From Bordetella parapertussis (GTDB lineage: Bacteria > Bacteroidota > Bacteroidia > Chitinophagales > Chitinophagaceae): DNA of 64,000 bases. The DNA lies in contig CALQJX020000005.1 of NCBI GenBank assembly GCA_943331005.2, positions 62,001-126,000 on the forward strand, written 5' to 3'. A program made the position numbers and the translations under genes. Below the pieces are notes generated by a model that was not told the DNA's origin, did no database searches, and saw nothing but the letters and a program-made list of their open reading frames with translations. Shown here one piece after another: positions 45,681 to 54,003 of the stretch (its first letter is position 1; every line of letters begins with the position of its first letter).

Positions 45681-47549
45681 CTATGAAGAGCGGTATGCCA
45701 TATCGTAAGGAGAATGGACGTGTGGACCGAGGAATACACGTGCATAGATGCGGATAAGGGATAGCCCGTCGAGAATGAAAATGAGAGCAGCCATGAATGC
45801 CAGCAATCCCTGTCCTTCGTGTATATGTGTGAAGATGAGATCTTCGCCAATAAATGTGGGGCTGATGGGGAAGCCGGAAGCGCCGAGACAAGCTATGAGA
45901 AAGGCAACTGCTATACCCGGATGTTTGTAGGCATGACCATGGAAACGGTCGAGATCTACAGCTGTTTCTTTTTTCTTCAGGTAGCGCAATACCAGTATGC
46001 CCATAGTGCCCAATACTACAATGCCGCTGAGGTACATATGTATCTGAGTGAAACGGAACTGTTCGTTGAACGCCACTGCCAATGCTACCCAGAAGTGGCT
46101 CATGAGAATGAGTATCCAGCTGAGCATGACACTTTTTCTTTTCACAAAAGACTTGAGTACCAACAACACACCGATGGCCATAAATAAATATGGCAGGTAT
46201 TGCAGCATGGTTGCCGGCACTACTTGTTTGTTATAGACACAATAGAGTCCCAGCAGATAGAGCGGAATGGATGTAGCCAGTATCAAACGTGCATTCAGAA
46301 AGTTGAGCGCGGTGCCGGCTGTTTTTACGGGATTCCATAGAAAGCGATACATGAAAGAATCGAGGTTCCATTCCTGCAGCGATAGCGTGTAGAAAGTGTA
46401 CCTGATCTTTTTGGGTATCAGTCCTTCGAAGCGGTCTTTGTGCGGTTTGAAGTTGTAGAACTGTTCTCTGATGAGGTAGCTGACAACAGATGGAGATACC
46501 AGTAGCTGATAGGTTCTGAGGAATGCGTTTGCCGCAAAGTGGAAGAGGGCAAGATTCTCGAAGCCAAGGGCTATCTCTATGAAAATGATGCCAATCTGTG
46601 AAATAGAAGAATATGCTACCTGACTTTTTACGGAAGATTGCGCACGTGCTATACCTATTGTTACGATACTGGTAGCCATACCCAGTAATGCAATGAAGAT
46701 GCGCACCGAATGCTGATGTTCCCAGAACGGATAGGTGCGCAGCATGAGGAATACACCAAGATGCACAGACAGTGAACCATAAAAAATGGCACTGGATGGA
46801 GTAGGGCCTTCCATGGCACGAGGCAGCCAGGATGAGAATGGCAGCAGGGCCGATTTGGCTGATGCAGATAGCAGGATCATAAGAGAAATAAACACCCCTA
46901 TGAGGCTATGGTGCAGCAACTGATCGTGGACGAGCACAAAGTTGTTGAGCTTGAGGAACGAAATATTATCGTGCCACAGGTGGTGGCTCATCCACATAGC
47001 CAGTATAAGACCTACATCTCCTATGCGGTAAATGGAAAACACCTTTACTGCATTCTTTACAGGCAGATATCTGTTTCTGTAGAATGCGATAAGCAGGAAG
47101 GATGAAACACCCAGTATCTCCCAACCTATGAACAGTGTTTCCAGATTGCCGGATAGCACCGCCATGTTGTAGCCCATGTAGAAGAACAGCATAGTGTTGA
47201 AGAAGCGTTTGTAGCCTGTTTCGCGGTGCATGTAGTACCTGCTGTATATAGTAATGAGCAGGGTGATGAATGAGCCAACGAACAGGTATACAGCCGTGAT
47301 ACGATCGAAATAGAAATCGATATAGAATTCGTAGCCGGGTGCTTTGTAGAGTGCCAGTTCTTTTATGTTCACATTGGGTCTTCCGTTCATTAACCACAAA
47401 GCAGCGAGGCTGATGAAGGTAATGACATGAGTTGCAGTAGTGAACAAGGTGACACCGGATATCAGTTTTTCTTTATTGCCCGGAACGAGCAGGCTGATAA
47501 AGAATCCCAGTACAGGGATCAGTATCAGCATCTCTAATAATAGTTCCAT
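45681..47549 (-). CDS. dabB: DabB-type proton-conducting membrane protein (NuoL-like)
   Basis: 622 residues with about 14 hydrophobic spans. Core signatures of NuoL/MrpA proteins are SFLLIAFYRNR, SAKSALLPFSSWLPRAMEGPTP and AYSSISQIGII, with the conserved lysines and charged pairs. Beside DUF2309/DabA, such a protein is the membrane half of the DAB dissolved-inorganic-carbon system, thought to power DabA with the cation gradient. No other NADH-dehydrogenase subunits are adjacent, which excludes complex I. It begins 13 bases after dabA. Confidence 0.9.
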   Translation of the reverse strand: MELLLEMLILIPVLGFFISLLVPGNKEKLISGVTLFTTATHVITFISLAALWLMNGRPNVNIKELALYKAPGYEFYIDFYFDRITAVYLFVGSFITLLITIYSRYYMHRETGYKRFFNTMLFFYMGYNMAVLSGNLETLFIGWEILGVSSFLLIAFYRNRYLPVKNAVKVFSIYRIGDVGLILAMWMSHHLWHDNISFLKLNNFVLVHDQLLHHSLIGVFISLMILLSASAKSALLPFSSWLPRAMEGPTPSSAIFYGSLSVHLGVFLMLRTYPFWEHQHSVRIFIALLGMATSIVTIGIARAQSSVKSQVAYSSISQIGIIFIEIALGFENLALFHFAANAFLRTYQLLVSPSVVSYLIREQFYNFKPHKDRFEGLIPKKIRYTFYTLSLQEWNLDSFMYRFLWNPVKTAGTALNFLNARLILATSIPLYLLGLYCVYNKQVVPATMLQYLPYLFMAIGVLLVLKSFVKRKSVMLSWILILMSHFWVALAVAFNEQFRFTQIHMYLSGIVVLGTMGILVLRYLKKKETAVDLDRFHGHAYKHPGIAVAFLIACLGASGFPISPTFIGEDLIFTHIHEGQGLLAFMAALIFILDGLSLIRIYARVFLGPHVHSPYDMAYRSS

Positions 47550-47562
47550 AATTCTCTTTTTT

Positions 47563-50103
47563 TTATGATATCAGATAAACGGAAGGTTGTTCTTTCAATG
47601 GTTCTTCGGCCATTTCCGGCGGATATACCGGTGTGTCGCGGTTATCGGCGAGGTATGGTTTGAACTGCCCTTTATGAAAATAGAGGAGCTCCTGAGTAGC
47701 AGGGTTGATAACTGCAAGATGTATCCATTCGTTGATGAACCAGTTCCAGGTATCCTTGTTGCTACGAATCACTTGCATGACCGTATCTGGGTACTGCTCT
47801 ACCACAAAGAACATACGTACCGGTTCGTGCAGGTCTATCATCTGGCTGGGCAGACCGGTGCGCAGGTCGCCCTCTATACCATTTGCTACACCAATCAGTC
47901 CCATCACATTGTGCGGCAGTTTGGTGCTGGCTCCCAGCTTCTGGTTGTCTACCCGCGAGAAGTAATACTCCAGATTGATGCCGCCGCACACTGGTGCTGC
48001 TGCTATCAGTATGTTGGAGAGTAGTTCGCCCTTTGGATCCAGCCTGTAATCATATGAATTGAGGAATGCGCGCCTGTCCATGAACAGCCCATGCGATAAT
48101 TCCCTTCTGCCAATGATGGTGAACGCATTGTTGGAGTGGTTCAGTTCGGGACGAGGTTCGAACAATGATACCGACCTTAGCCGTATGCGGTCATGTGCTT
48201 TTTCGGGTGATAGCAGGCTTGCTTCCGGATCGAGGCGGCGAGCCCTTTCGCGTGCATTGTGGTCCAGCGCCTCATTGAATACTTCTGTATTTCTTTTGTG
48301 TGCACCTGCATTCGTTGCAGAAAGAACATTTTCGTCATAGAACATGATATCATCACGGCTGGTATCATGCAGGGCGCCCACAAACTGAGTGTTGGCGGGT
48401 ATTACTATACCCCTATGTCTCAATATTTCTCTAACTCCCTCGTGGTTGCCCATAAAGGCAAATACGCGGGCATTTACAGAACCCGGTCTGCCAGAGCAGG
48501 CGCCGCAATCGTAGGCGGCATAGTGCGGGTTATTGATGCTGCTGGAACCATGCCCCACTACATATATGACAGGCGAGAAGTTCTTTACCAGACCAATACT
48601 TTTCAGCAGACCTTCTACCCGGTTGGCCATTTCTGTAACGGTATAGCCGGGATTCAGTTTGCCTTCATGGTTATGTTCGTGACCTTTGTTTTCTATGTCC
48701 AGAGTTGAGTACTCATCCATATGATTGAATGAATAGGCCATAGCAGTGGTAAGGGCAGGCCTGAAGATATTTATTGCCAGCCTGAATGCAGATAGAATGC
48801 CCAACGCCTGAGATGCGAACCAGCCAGTTGAGAGCGAGTTGGTATGTCTGGTGAAGTGAACGTCTTTCCTGTTCTTATTGCGGGTTTCATTTTCCCTGAC
48901 AATGAAAGCAGGACTGACCGGAGCCGGGCACTGCTTGGTGTGGAACTTGCCATGTTCCGGCTGGAAATAGAATTCTACACTGAAGAAGCCGGGCGTACCA
49001 TAGGTGACACATGAGGGGTCGGTTTGTTCCAGATGTCTGCGTATGGAACATTCCCTGTCATCAATACAAAACAGGCCCTGAAAAGAGGGGATGTTATGGT
49101 TTTCCTGCTGGTGCCTTTTTGAATTTGCTCGGATACTACCCAGTACCTTGTCGTAATAGGTCCATTCGTAGGCGTCTTGCAGTATGCCTACTACAATATC
49201 TCTTTCTGTGATCTCTACAGGTGCAAAGAGTGCAACCGGTCGTTGTTTCATGATAGCCGATAGCGGCTTCCATTTATTATTCAACCTGAAGTTGAGGGCA
49301 TCCAGTTCCAGCAGGCACTCAAATATGATGAGTTCGCGAAGGGTGATGGCCCGGGTATCGAGCAGTGTTTCGGGATTGTCTTCTACTACCGATACCATGC
49401 CCGACCAGCCCTGATGGGCAAACTGCTGATCGAAGATATATTGTTCGTAGAGCGATTCGTCTCCGGTGAGCTGTTGCAAAAGCCCTGTGAGCGTATAGTT
49501 TCCGCTGAGCAGTATCTTTTTTACAGCACTGGTCCTGAAGAAGCTGGTGAAGCTGTTTCTTTCCAGTTCGGTAACAGAATCGAGGAAACCCTTGCCGGTA
49601 ACCGGGAAGCGCGAAATAGAAATGCCCTGATCGAGGTAGCTGCATAGCACCCTGAAGAGGGTAGGGTGTACCAGTGAGTCGAGATCGGTACGGTATTCGC
49701 TTTTCCATAAAGATCTGAGCGCACCAATGCGAGCTTCGGCCTGATGGAAGGAATCTTTCCTGAATGTAATATCCATCCACTCATGTACATCCAGTCCGCG
49801 GCTTTCTATAGCACGCTTCATCATATCCTCGCTTATTTTGCCGGACTGATAAAGTTCTTTGTATTCGTGCAGTGAGATGGAGCCCTTGAACCCGAACTTT
49901 ACTGAAGCGTCGATTATGGCTTCGTAGAATGGCAGATGCTGGAAGGCATGTAATGTGTTGTGGTGAATGAAATCCTTAAGCGGAGCTTGCGCAGGCAGAT
50001 AGTGTTTCAGTTCGTGAAGCGTGTGTGCCTCATCGAAATGATGGTGTATTGCAGTATCTGTTGCATGCTCAAGCCCGACCTGTATAATGGTGTTATACGA
50101 CAT
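47563..50103 (-). CDS. dabA: DabA (DUF2309), catalytic half of an inorganic-carbon accumulation system
   Basis: 846 residues. The zinc-site residues of the DabA family can be placed: C346 and D348 in LFCIDDREC, H518 in VVGHGSSS and C533 in YDCGACSG. These align with C351, D353, H524 and C539 of Halothiobacillus DabA2 with similar spacing. DabA is beta-carbonic-anhydrase-like and converts CO2 to trapped bicarbonate on the cytoplasmic side. The N-terminal HHNTLHAFQHLPF motif is also conserved. It forms an operon with dabB and probably the SulP gene. The host looks heterotrophic, so the system would feed carboxylases. Confidence 0.93.
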   Translation of the reverse strand: MSYNTIIQVGLEHATDTAIHHHFDEAHTLHELKHYLPAQAPLKDFIHHNTLHAFQHLPFYEAIIDASVKFGFKGSISLHEYKELYQSGKISEDMMKRAIESRGLDVHEWMDITFRKDSFHQAEARIGALRSLWKSEYRTDLDSLVHPTLFRVLCSYLDQGISISRFPVTGKGFLDSVTELERNSFTSFFRTSAVKKILLSGNYTLTGLLQQLTGDESLYEQYIFDQQFAHQGWSGMVSVVEDNPETLLDTRAITLRELIIFECLLELDALNFRLNNKWKPLSAIMKQRPVALFAPVEITERDIVVGILQDAYEWTYYDKVLGSIRANSKRHQQENHNIPSFQGLFCIDDRECSIRRHLEQTDPSCVTYGTPGFFSVEFYFQPEHGKFHTKQCPAPVSPAFIVRENETRNKNRKDVHFTRHTNSLSTGWFASQALGILSAFRLAINIFRPALTTAMAYSFNHMDEYSTLDIENKGHEHNHEGKLNPGYTVTEMANRVEGLLKSIGLVKNFSPVIYVVGHGSSSINNPHYAAYDCGACSGRPGSVNARVFAFMGNHEGVREILRHRGIVIPANTQFVGALHDTSRDDIMFYDENVLSATNAGAHKRNTEVFNEALDHNARERARRLDPEASLLSPEKAHDRIRLRSVSLFEPRPELNHSNNAFTIIGRRELSHGLFMDRRAFLNSYDYRLDPKGELLSNILIAAAPVCGGINLEYYFSRVDNQKLGASTKLPHNVMGLIGVANGIEGDLRTGLPSQMIDLHEPVRMFFVVEQYPDTVMQVIRSNKDTWNWFINEWIHLAVINPATQELLYFHKGQFKPYLADNRDTPVYPPEMAEEPLKEQPSVYLIS

Positions 50104-50210
50104 AGCTTATGTAGTGTAAATGAAAAAATCAATGGAATGATACCTTCCGGAACGGAAAGCACGAAAAGCACACTACCCCTTGAGGTGTGCGCAGCAAAAA
50201 AGGAATGGAT

Positions 50211-50591
50211 CTAAATTCTGAAAACCTGAAAAAGAATATCGGCGCCGGGAAGGGAGTCCTTGATGGCGCTGATGAAATGAACCAGGAAGTGCTTGTTCTC
50301 TATAGAGAAGACCGGAATATAACTGTAGGTCTCGAAATTGAGGAACAGGGCGTTTTTGAAAGATTCGCTGAAATCATCGTCGTCACGTTCTTCTTCGTTG
50401 AAGAATTGTTCCGATTCGAATTGTTTGTCCCAGCTGTTTACTTTGGCATGGTTGCGGTCTCCGGTATTGTTTTCGGCGACTATCCTGATTTGCCGGGCTG
50501 CATTTGCGGCAGTGGTAATATCGGGCATGCTACCGGTGCACAGTCTGAGGACCGTATATAATGCAACCAGTATGTATAGCCGGATCTTCAT
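50211..50591 (-). CDS. Small exported protein upstream of dabA
   Basis: 126 residues from ATG 50591, which gives a plausible signal peptide (KIRLYILVALYTVLRLCTG). An upstream in-frame ATG at 50762 would add 57 residues without a normal N-terminus, so I rejected it. The mature part has an acidic EEERDDDD stretch and no recognised domain. It lies on the same strand, 107 bases before dabA. It could be the first gene of that transcript or unrelated. Confidence 0.6.
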   Translation of the reverse strand: MKIRLYILVALYTVLRLCTGSMPDITTAANAARQIRIVAENNTGDRNHAKVNSWDKQFESEQFFNEEERDDDDFSESFKNALFLNFETYSYIPVFSIENKHFLVHFISAIKDSLPGADILFQVFRI

Positions 50592-50781
50592 AAAACCAGT
50601 AATGCAAACATAGCAGATTGTGCTGTAAACAGAAACAGGATTAATGTTAAAGTTGCTTCGCAGGAGCATCCGCCGACGGTGAACAGAGGTGTTTTGACGG
50701 TGAGTTGCAGCCGGTAAAGAATGTGTAACAGAAGCGGGTACCTTAACAAAATATTGTATCAAAGTATCACTTATATGGTAT

Positions 50782-50789
50782 TATATTTG
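50782..50789 (+). promoter_or_regulatory. -7 element of the OmpR-type regulator
   Basis: TATATTTG matches TAnnTTTG, 16 bases before the ATG. Confidence 0.5.
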
Positions 50790-50805
50790 ATGAACAATTA
50801 GCATT

Positions 50806-51507
50806 ATGGAAAAGGAAAAAAATAAAATACTGTTGGTTGAAGACGATACCAACTTTGGTCAGGTACTGAAGAGCTACCTCGAGTTAAACGACTTCGTAGT
50901 GGAACTGGCGCGTGACGGTATATTAGGCCTTGCTGCATTCCGCAGGGAACGTTTCGATGTTTGTCTGCTGGACGTAATGATGCCGAACATGGACGGTTTC
51001 ACCCTTGCTGAAGAGATCAGGAATGTGGATCCGGATGTGCCATTGTTCTTCCTTTCTGCCAAGAGCATGAAGGACGATGTGCTTACCGGTTATAAACTGG
51101 GTGCCGACGACTATATAACAAAGCCGTTTGACAGTGAGGTGTTGCTGCACAAGATAAAGGCGATACTGAAACGTAACCAGGATCTGCATGATAAGAACCA
51201 TTCTCAGATCGAGTTCCAGATAGGTGGCTATCATTTCAACAGCAAGCTGCGTACGCTGAAATTTGCCGATGACTCGCACACTCTTTCTCCTAAAGAGAAT
51301 GAGTTGCTGCTGATGCTTTGTGAATACAAGAACGACCTGCTGCCACGCGAAACAGCGCTGAAGCGCATTTGGGGTAGCGATACCTACTTCAACGGCAGGA
51401 GCATGGACGTATACATAGCCAAGCTGCGTAAATACCTGAGGCAAGACAGCACCGTAGAGATCGTGAACATTCACGGCAATGGTTTCAGGCTGGTAGTTCC
51501 TGAATAA
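50806..51507 (+). CDS. OmpR-family response regulator (RprY-like)
   Basis: 233 residues. Receiver with EDD (about 13-15), phosphoacceptor in LLDVMMPNMDGF (near residue 58), a Ser/Thr switch in FFLSAK and Lys in YITKPF. The C-terminal winged helix (from about 135) has LSPKENELLLMLC and RSMDVYIAKLRKYL, typical OmpR DNA-binding. No kinase is adjacent, so this is an orphan. It resembles RprY of Bacteroides in motif order; the identity is inferred. Confidence 0.92.
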   Translation: MEKEKNKILLVEDDTNFGQVLKSYLELNDFVVELARDGILGLAAFRRERFDVCLLDVMMPNMDGFTLAEEIRNVDPDVPLFFLSAKSMKDDVLTGYKLGADDYITKPFDSEVLLHKIKAILKRNQDLHDKNHSQIEFQIGGYHFNSKLRTLKFADDSHTLSPKENELLLMLCEYKNDLLPRETALKRIWGSDTYFNGRSMDVYIAKLRKYLRQDSTVEIVNIHGNGFRLVVPE

Positions 51508-51528
51508 GGTAAAACAGATAAACTAATA

Positions 51529-51566
51529 AAAGAGGGGCGGCTATCATATGATGGCCGCCCCTCTTT
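51529..51566. terminator. Bidirectional terminator between the regulator and the superoxide dismutase gene
   Basis: A 13-base perfect stem (AAAGAGGGGCGGC with GCCGCCCCTCTTT) around 12 bases, flanked by A and T tracts suited to both directions. Both genes point into it. Confidence 0.85.
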
Positions 51567-51586
51567 GTATATTCTAATGATCGTAA

Positions 51587-52189
51587 TTACAGTGCTGCTT
51601 CGTAGCGTTTTGCTACTTCGTTCCAGTTGATCACGTTCCAGATAGCGCTCAGGTAGTCGGGGCGCTTGTTCTGATACTTGAGGTAGTAGGCGTGTTCCCA
51701 CACATCAATACCCAGAATTGGAGTGCCTTTTACTTCAGCAACATCCATCAGCGGGTTGTCCTGATTTGGAGTAGAGCTAACTACCAGGTTGCCACCGCTT
51801 ACAGAAAGCCATGCCCAGCCGCTGCCGAAACGGGTAGCGCCGGCAGTGTTCATTTTTTCTTTCAGTCCGTCCAGCGATCCGAAAGCGGCATTGATAGCTT
51901 CTGCCAGTTTGCCGGTAGGTGCAGGATTGCCAGTGCCCAGTACAGACCAGAACAGAGAGTGGTTGTAATGACCGCCACCGTTGTTGCGTACTGCAACCGG
52001 ATAAGCAGACATGTTTGCCATCAGTTCCTCGAGCGATTTGTTTTCGCCGTCGGTACCAGCCAGCGCCTTGTTCAGGTTATCTACATAGGCCTGATGGTGC
52101 TTGCCATGGTGTATCTGCATGGTCATAGTGTCGATGTGTGGTTCCAGAGCATCGTAGCCGTAAGGCAGTGCGGGAAGTGTATGTGCCAT
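51587..52189 (-). CDS. Superoxide dismutase (Fe/Mn family)
   Basis: 200 residues, usual length. The metal ligands are visible in order: [10 protein letters not shown] (first His), NHSLFW region (second), and [11 protein letters not shown] with the Asp and His. It removes superoxide in the cytoplasm. Fe versus Mn cannot be decided by motif alone. A perfect -7 element lies just upstream. It lies about 5.6 kb from oxyR. Confidence 0.95.
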   Translation of the reverse strand: MAHTLPALPYGYDALEPHIDTMTMQIHHGKHHQAYVDNLNKALAGTDGENKSLEELMANMSAYPVAVRNNGGGHYNHSLFWSVLGTGNPAPTGKLAEAINAAFGSLDGLKEKMNTAGATRFGSGWAWLSVSGGNLVVSSTPNQDNPLMDVAEVKGTPILGIDVWEHAYYLKYQNKRPDYLSAIWNVINWNEVAKRYEAAL

Positions 52190-52210
52190 AGTTGTATGAT
52201 TTTATATGAC

Positions 52211-52218
52211 CAAAGTTA
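52211..52218 (-). promoter_or_regulatory. -7 element of the superoxide dismutase gene
   Basis: On the minus strand TAACTTTG matches TAnnTTTG, 21 bases before the ATG. Confidence 0.5.
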
Positions 52219-52419
52219 AGCCAATAGTGACTGATATACTATGGCTGGTCTGATAATAAATTCGCATAAGGGTATAATTGGCTTATGCATAACAATAAGG
52301 TAAACCACTGTACCGAGGTAATAGGGAAGATGACCGACAAAAACGGGTATTTTACCGAAGCATATTACAGGGAAAAGGACAGGTGTCTTACTTTTACACC
52401 ATCAAAAAAACACACAACT

Positions 52420-53208
52420 ATGCTAAATCATGAAATAGATTATCAGATCCACGGCGAAGAAATGCAATATGTGGAGGTAGAACTGGATCCATTGGAGACT
52501 GCCATTGCAGAGTCGGGCAGCTTTATGATGATGGAAGACGGTATCAGTATGGAAACCATTTTCGGCGATGGCAGCAGGGCGCAACAGGGTCTTATGGGCA
52601 AGCTGTTCTCGGCAGGTAAGCGCCTGCTTATAGGCGAGAGCCTGTTCATGACTGCCTTTACCAACGAGGGTACGGGCAAGAAAAAGGTATCTTTCGCATC
52701 TCCTTATCCGGGCAAGATCATTCCGCTGGACCTGATGCGCCTGGGAGGCAGGGTGATCTGTCAGAAAGATGCCTTTCTGTGTGCTGCCAAGGGGGTAGCT
52801 ATAGGTATAGAGTTTCAGAAGAAGCTGGGTACCGGCCTGTTTGGCGGCGAAGGTTTTATAATGGAAAAACTGGAAGGTGATGGTATGGCATTTGTGCATG
52901 CAGGCGGCCATGTAGTGGAAAAGCATCTGCAGCCCGGCGAACTGCTGAAGATAGATACGGGTTGTATAGTAGGGTTTACCGGAAACGTGAGTTATGATAT
53001 ACAGTTTGTGGGTGGCATCAAAAACACGCTGTTTGGCGGCGAGGGTGTATTCTTTGCCTCACTGCGCGGCCCTGGCACCGTATGGATACAGACATTGCCT
53101 ATAAGCAGGCTGGCAGGCAGGATACTGTCTTACGGCAGGTCTAAGGGTAAGGAAGAAGGCAGCATACTGGGAGGTCTTGGCAATCTGCTGGATGGTGATG
53201 GGATATAA
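52420..53208 (+). CDS. AIM24/TIGR00266-family protein
   Basis: 262 residues from ATG 52420. The family fold begins at once with YQIHGEEMQYVEVELDP. An upstream ATG (52285) would add 45 residues outside the family, and the -7-like TACTTTTA (52389-52396) lies between. Gly-rich strands such as GGEGFIMEKLEGDG and GGIKNTLFGGEG build the double-stranded beta helix. The family's function is unknown in bacteria (AIM24 in yeast mitochondria affects membrane organisation). It ends 12 bases before the first 44-base repeat. Confidence 0.85.
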   Translation: MLNHEIDYQIHGEEMQYVEVELDPLETAIAESGSFMMMEDGISMETIFGDGSRAQQGLMGKLFSAGKRLLIGESLFMTAFTNEGTGKKKVSFASPYPGKIIPLDLMRLGGRVICQKDAFLCAAKGVAIGIEFQKKLGTGLFGGEGFIMEKLEGDGMAFVHAGGHVVEKHLQPGELLKIDTGCIVGFTGNVSYDIQFVGGIKNTLFGGEGVFFASLRGPGTVWIQTLPISRLAGRILSYGRSKGKEEGSILGGLGNLLDGDGI

Positions 53209-53220
53209 GCATCAGCTTTA

Positions 53221-53264
53221 ATACAGACTTAATAACAAAGGGACCGCATTGCGGTCCCTTTGTT
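53221..53264. repeat. 44-base direct repeat with terminator hairpin, copy 1
   Basis: Identical over 44 bases to 55894-55937. It contains the hairpin AAAGGGACCGCA / TGCGGTCCCTTT and so is also a terminator for the AIM24 gene. The copies bracket an AT-richer block. Confidence 0.9.
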
Positions 53265-53391
53265 ATATGTGAGGAAGGAATTTCAAATTATTTGCACTTT
53301 TTAAAGTAAGAAAAATCTAATTTTTAGTTGATATTGTTTTGGTTTGTTATAACAAATTTGTACATTAGTGTAACCATAAAACTAAAGCCAT

Positions 53392-53403
53392 ATGAAAAAA
53401 AAA
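53392..53403 (+). other. A9 tract right after an ATG, out of frame with the downstream protein
   Basis: ATG at 53392 is followed by exactly nine A. In this frame the protein ends early. With eight A the same ATG reads MKKNYLILILFAMLSNKVNA and then continues into the small secreted protein. The tract thus decides whether a signal peptide is made. Slippage, phase variation or a sequencing error can explain it. Confidence 0.7.
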
Positions 53404-53407
53404 CTAT

Positions 53408-53908
53408 TTGATTTTGATTTTGTTTGCTATGCTAAGCAACAAAGTAAACGCACAAAGTGGTGCATTGTTTATTGATAATACAGCCAATCCATGCGGTGTT
53501 TATGTAGTGATGTATGCTGTGGAAGCAGCTCATCCATCTCCCTGTGACATAAGAGCCAATCAATTTTATGTCGCGGCTTATAGTAGTAAAAGCTGGAATT
53601 CTTATAATATATTTCAGAATGTAGGTTGCAGTCCTTGTCTGCCAGCAGGACCTGATTGGAATAATATTACAGCAGGATCAATTTCTTCTTCTTCAACAAC
53701 TTTTCAATGGTCAGATGCAACTTTTCAGTTCGATTGTACCTCTTTGCCTCCCGGATGTAGTAATAGTGGGGGGGCTGTTTCGGATGGAGTTTTATCTTCA
53801 ACTTGTCAGTCTGCGAGCACCACTTGGTCGGGAGGCTGTAGAAATGCCGCATGGCATCCAGGGTCAGGAACAACATCATTGTCGAATATTTCGATTAGCT
53901 TTTGGTAA
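53408..53908 (+). CDS. Small cysteine-rich secreted protein, start uncertain (frameshift at A9)
   Basis: 166 residues if TTG 53408 is used, giving ILILFAMLSNKVNAQ, a signal-peptide core without a basic N-region. The expected basic start is found one base out of frame at the ATG 53392. The mature part contains eight cysteines and Ser/Trp-rich strands (CRNAAWHPG, TFQWSDATFQFD) and looks like a small beta-rich secreted protein. I recognise no family. Only 95 bases and no terminator separate it from the NHL gene, so both may be co-transcribed. Confidence 0.65.
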   Translation: MILILFAMLSNKVNAQSGALFIDNTANPCGVYVVMYAVEAAHPSPCDIRANQFYVAAYSSKSWNSYNIFQNVGCSPCLPAGPDWNNITAGSISSSSTTFQWSDATFQFDCTSLPPGCSNSGGAVSDGVLSSTCQSASTTWSGGCRNAAWHPGSGTTSLSNISISFW

Positions 53909-54003
53909 TTATTGTATGTTATTCGGGTGCAAAAAATGCATATAGGATTATTGGTATGAATGCAAAACGATAAAATATTTTGTTTGTTTAAAAAGATATT
54001 GCC

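Noticed and set aside
45681..47549. Complex I subunit NuoL or Mrp antiporter subunit
   Set aside because: No other nuo or mrp genes are nearby, and the immediate DUF2309 partner marks it as DabB.
50592..50762. N-terminal extension of the small gene before dabA
   Set aside because: The added 57 residues lack a normal N-terminus, and the internal ATG at 50591 begins a good signal peptide.
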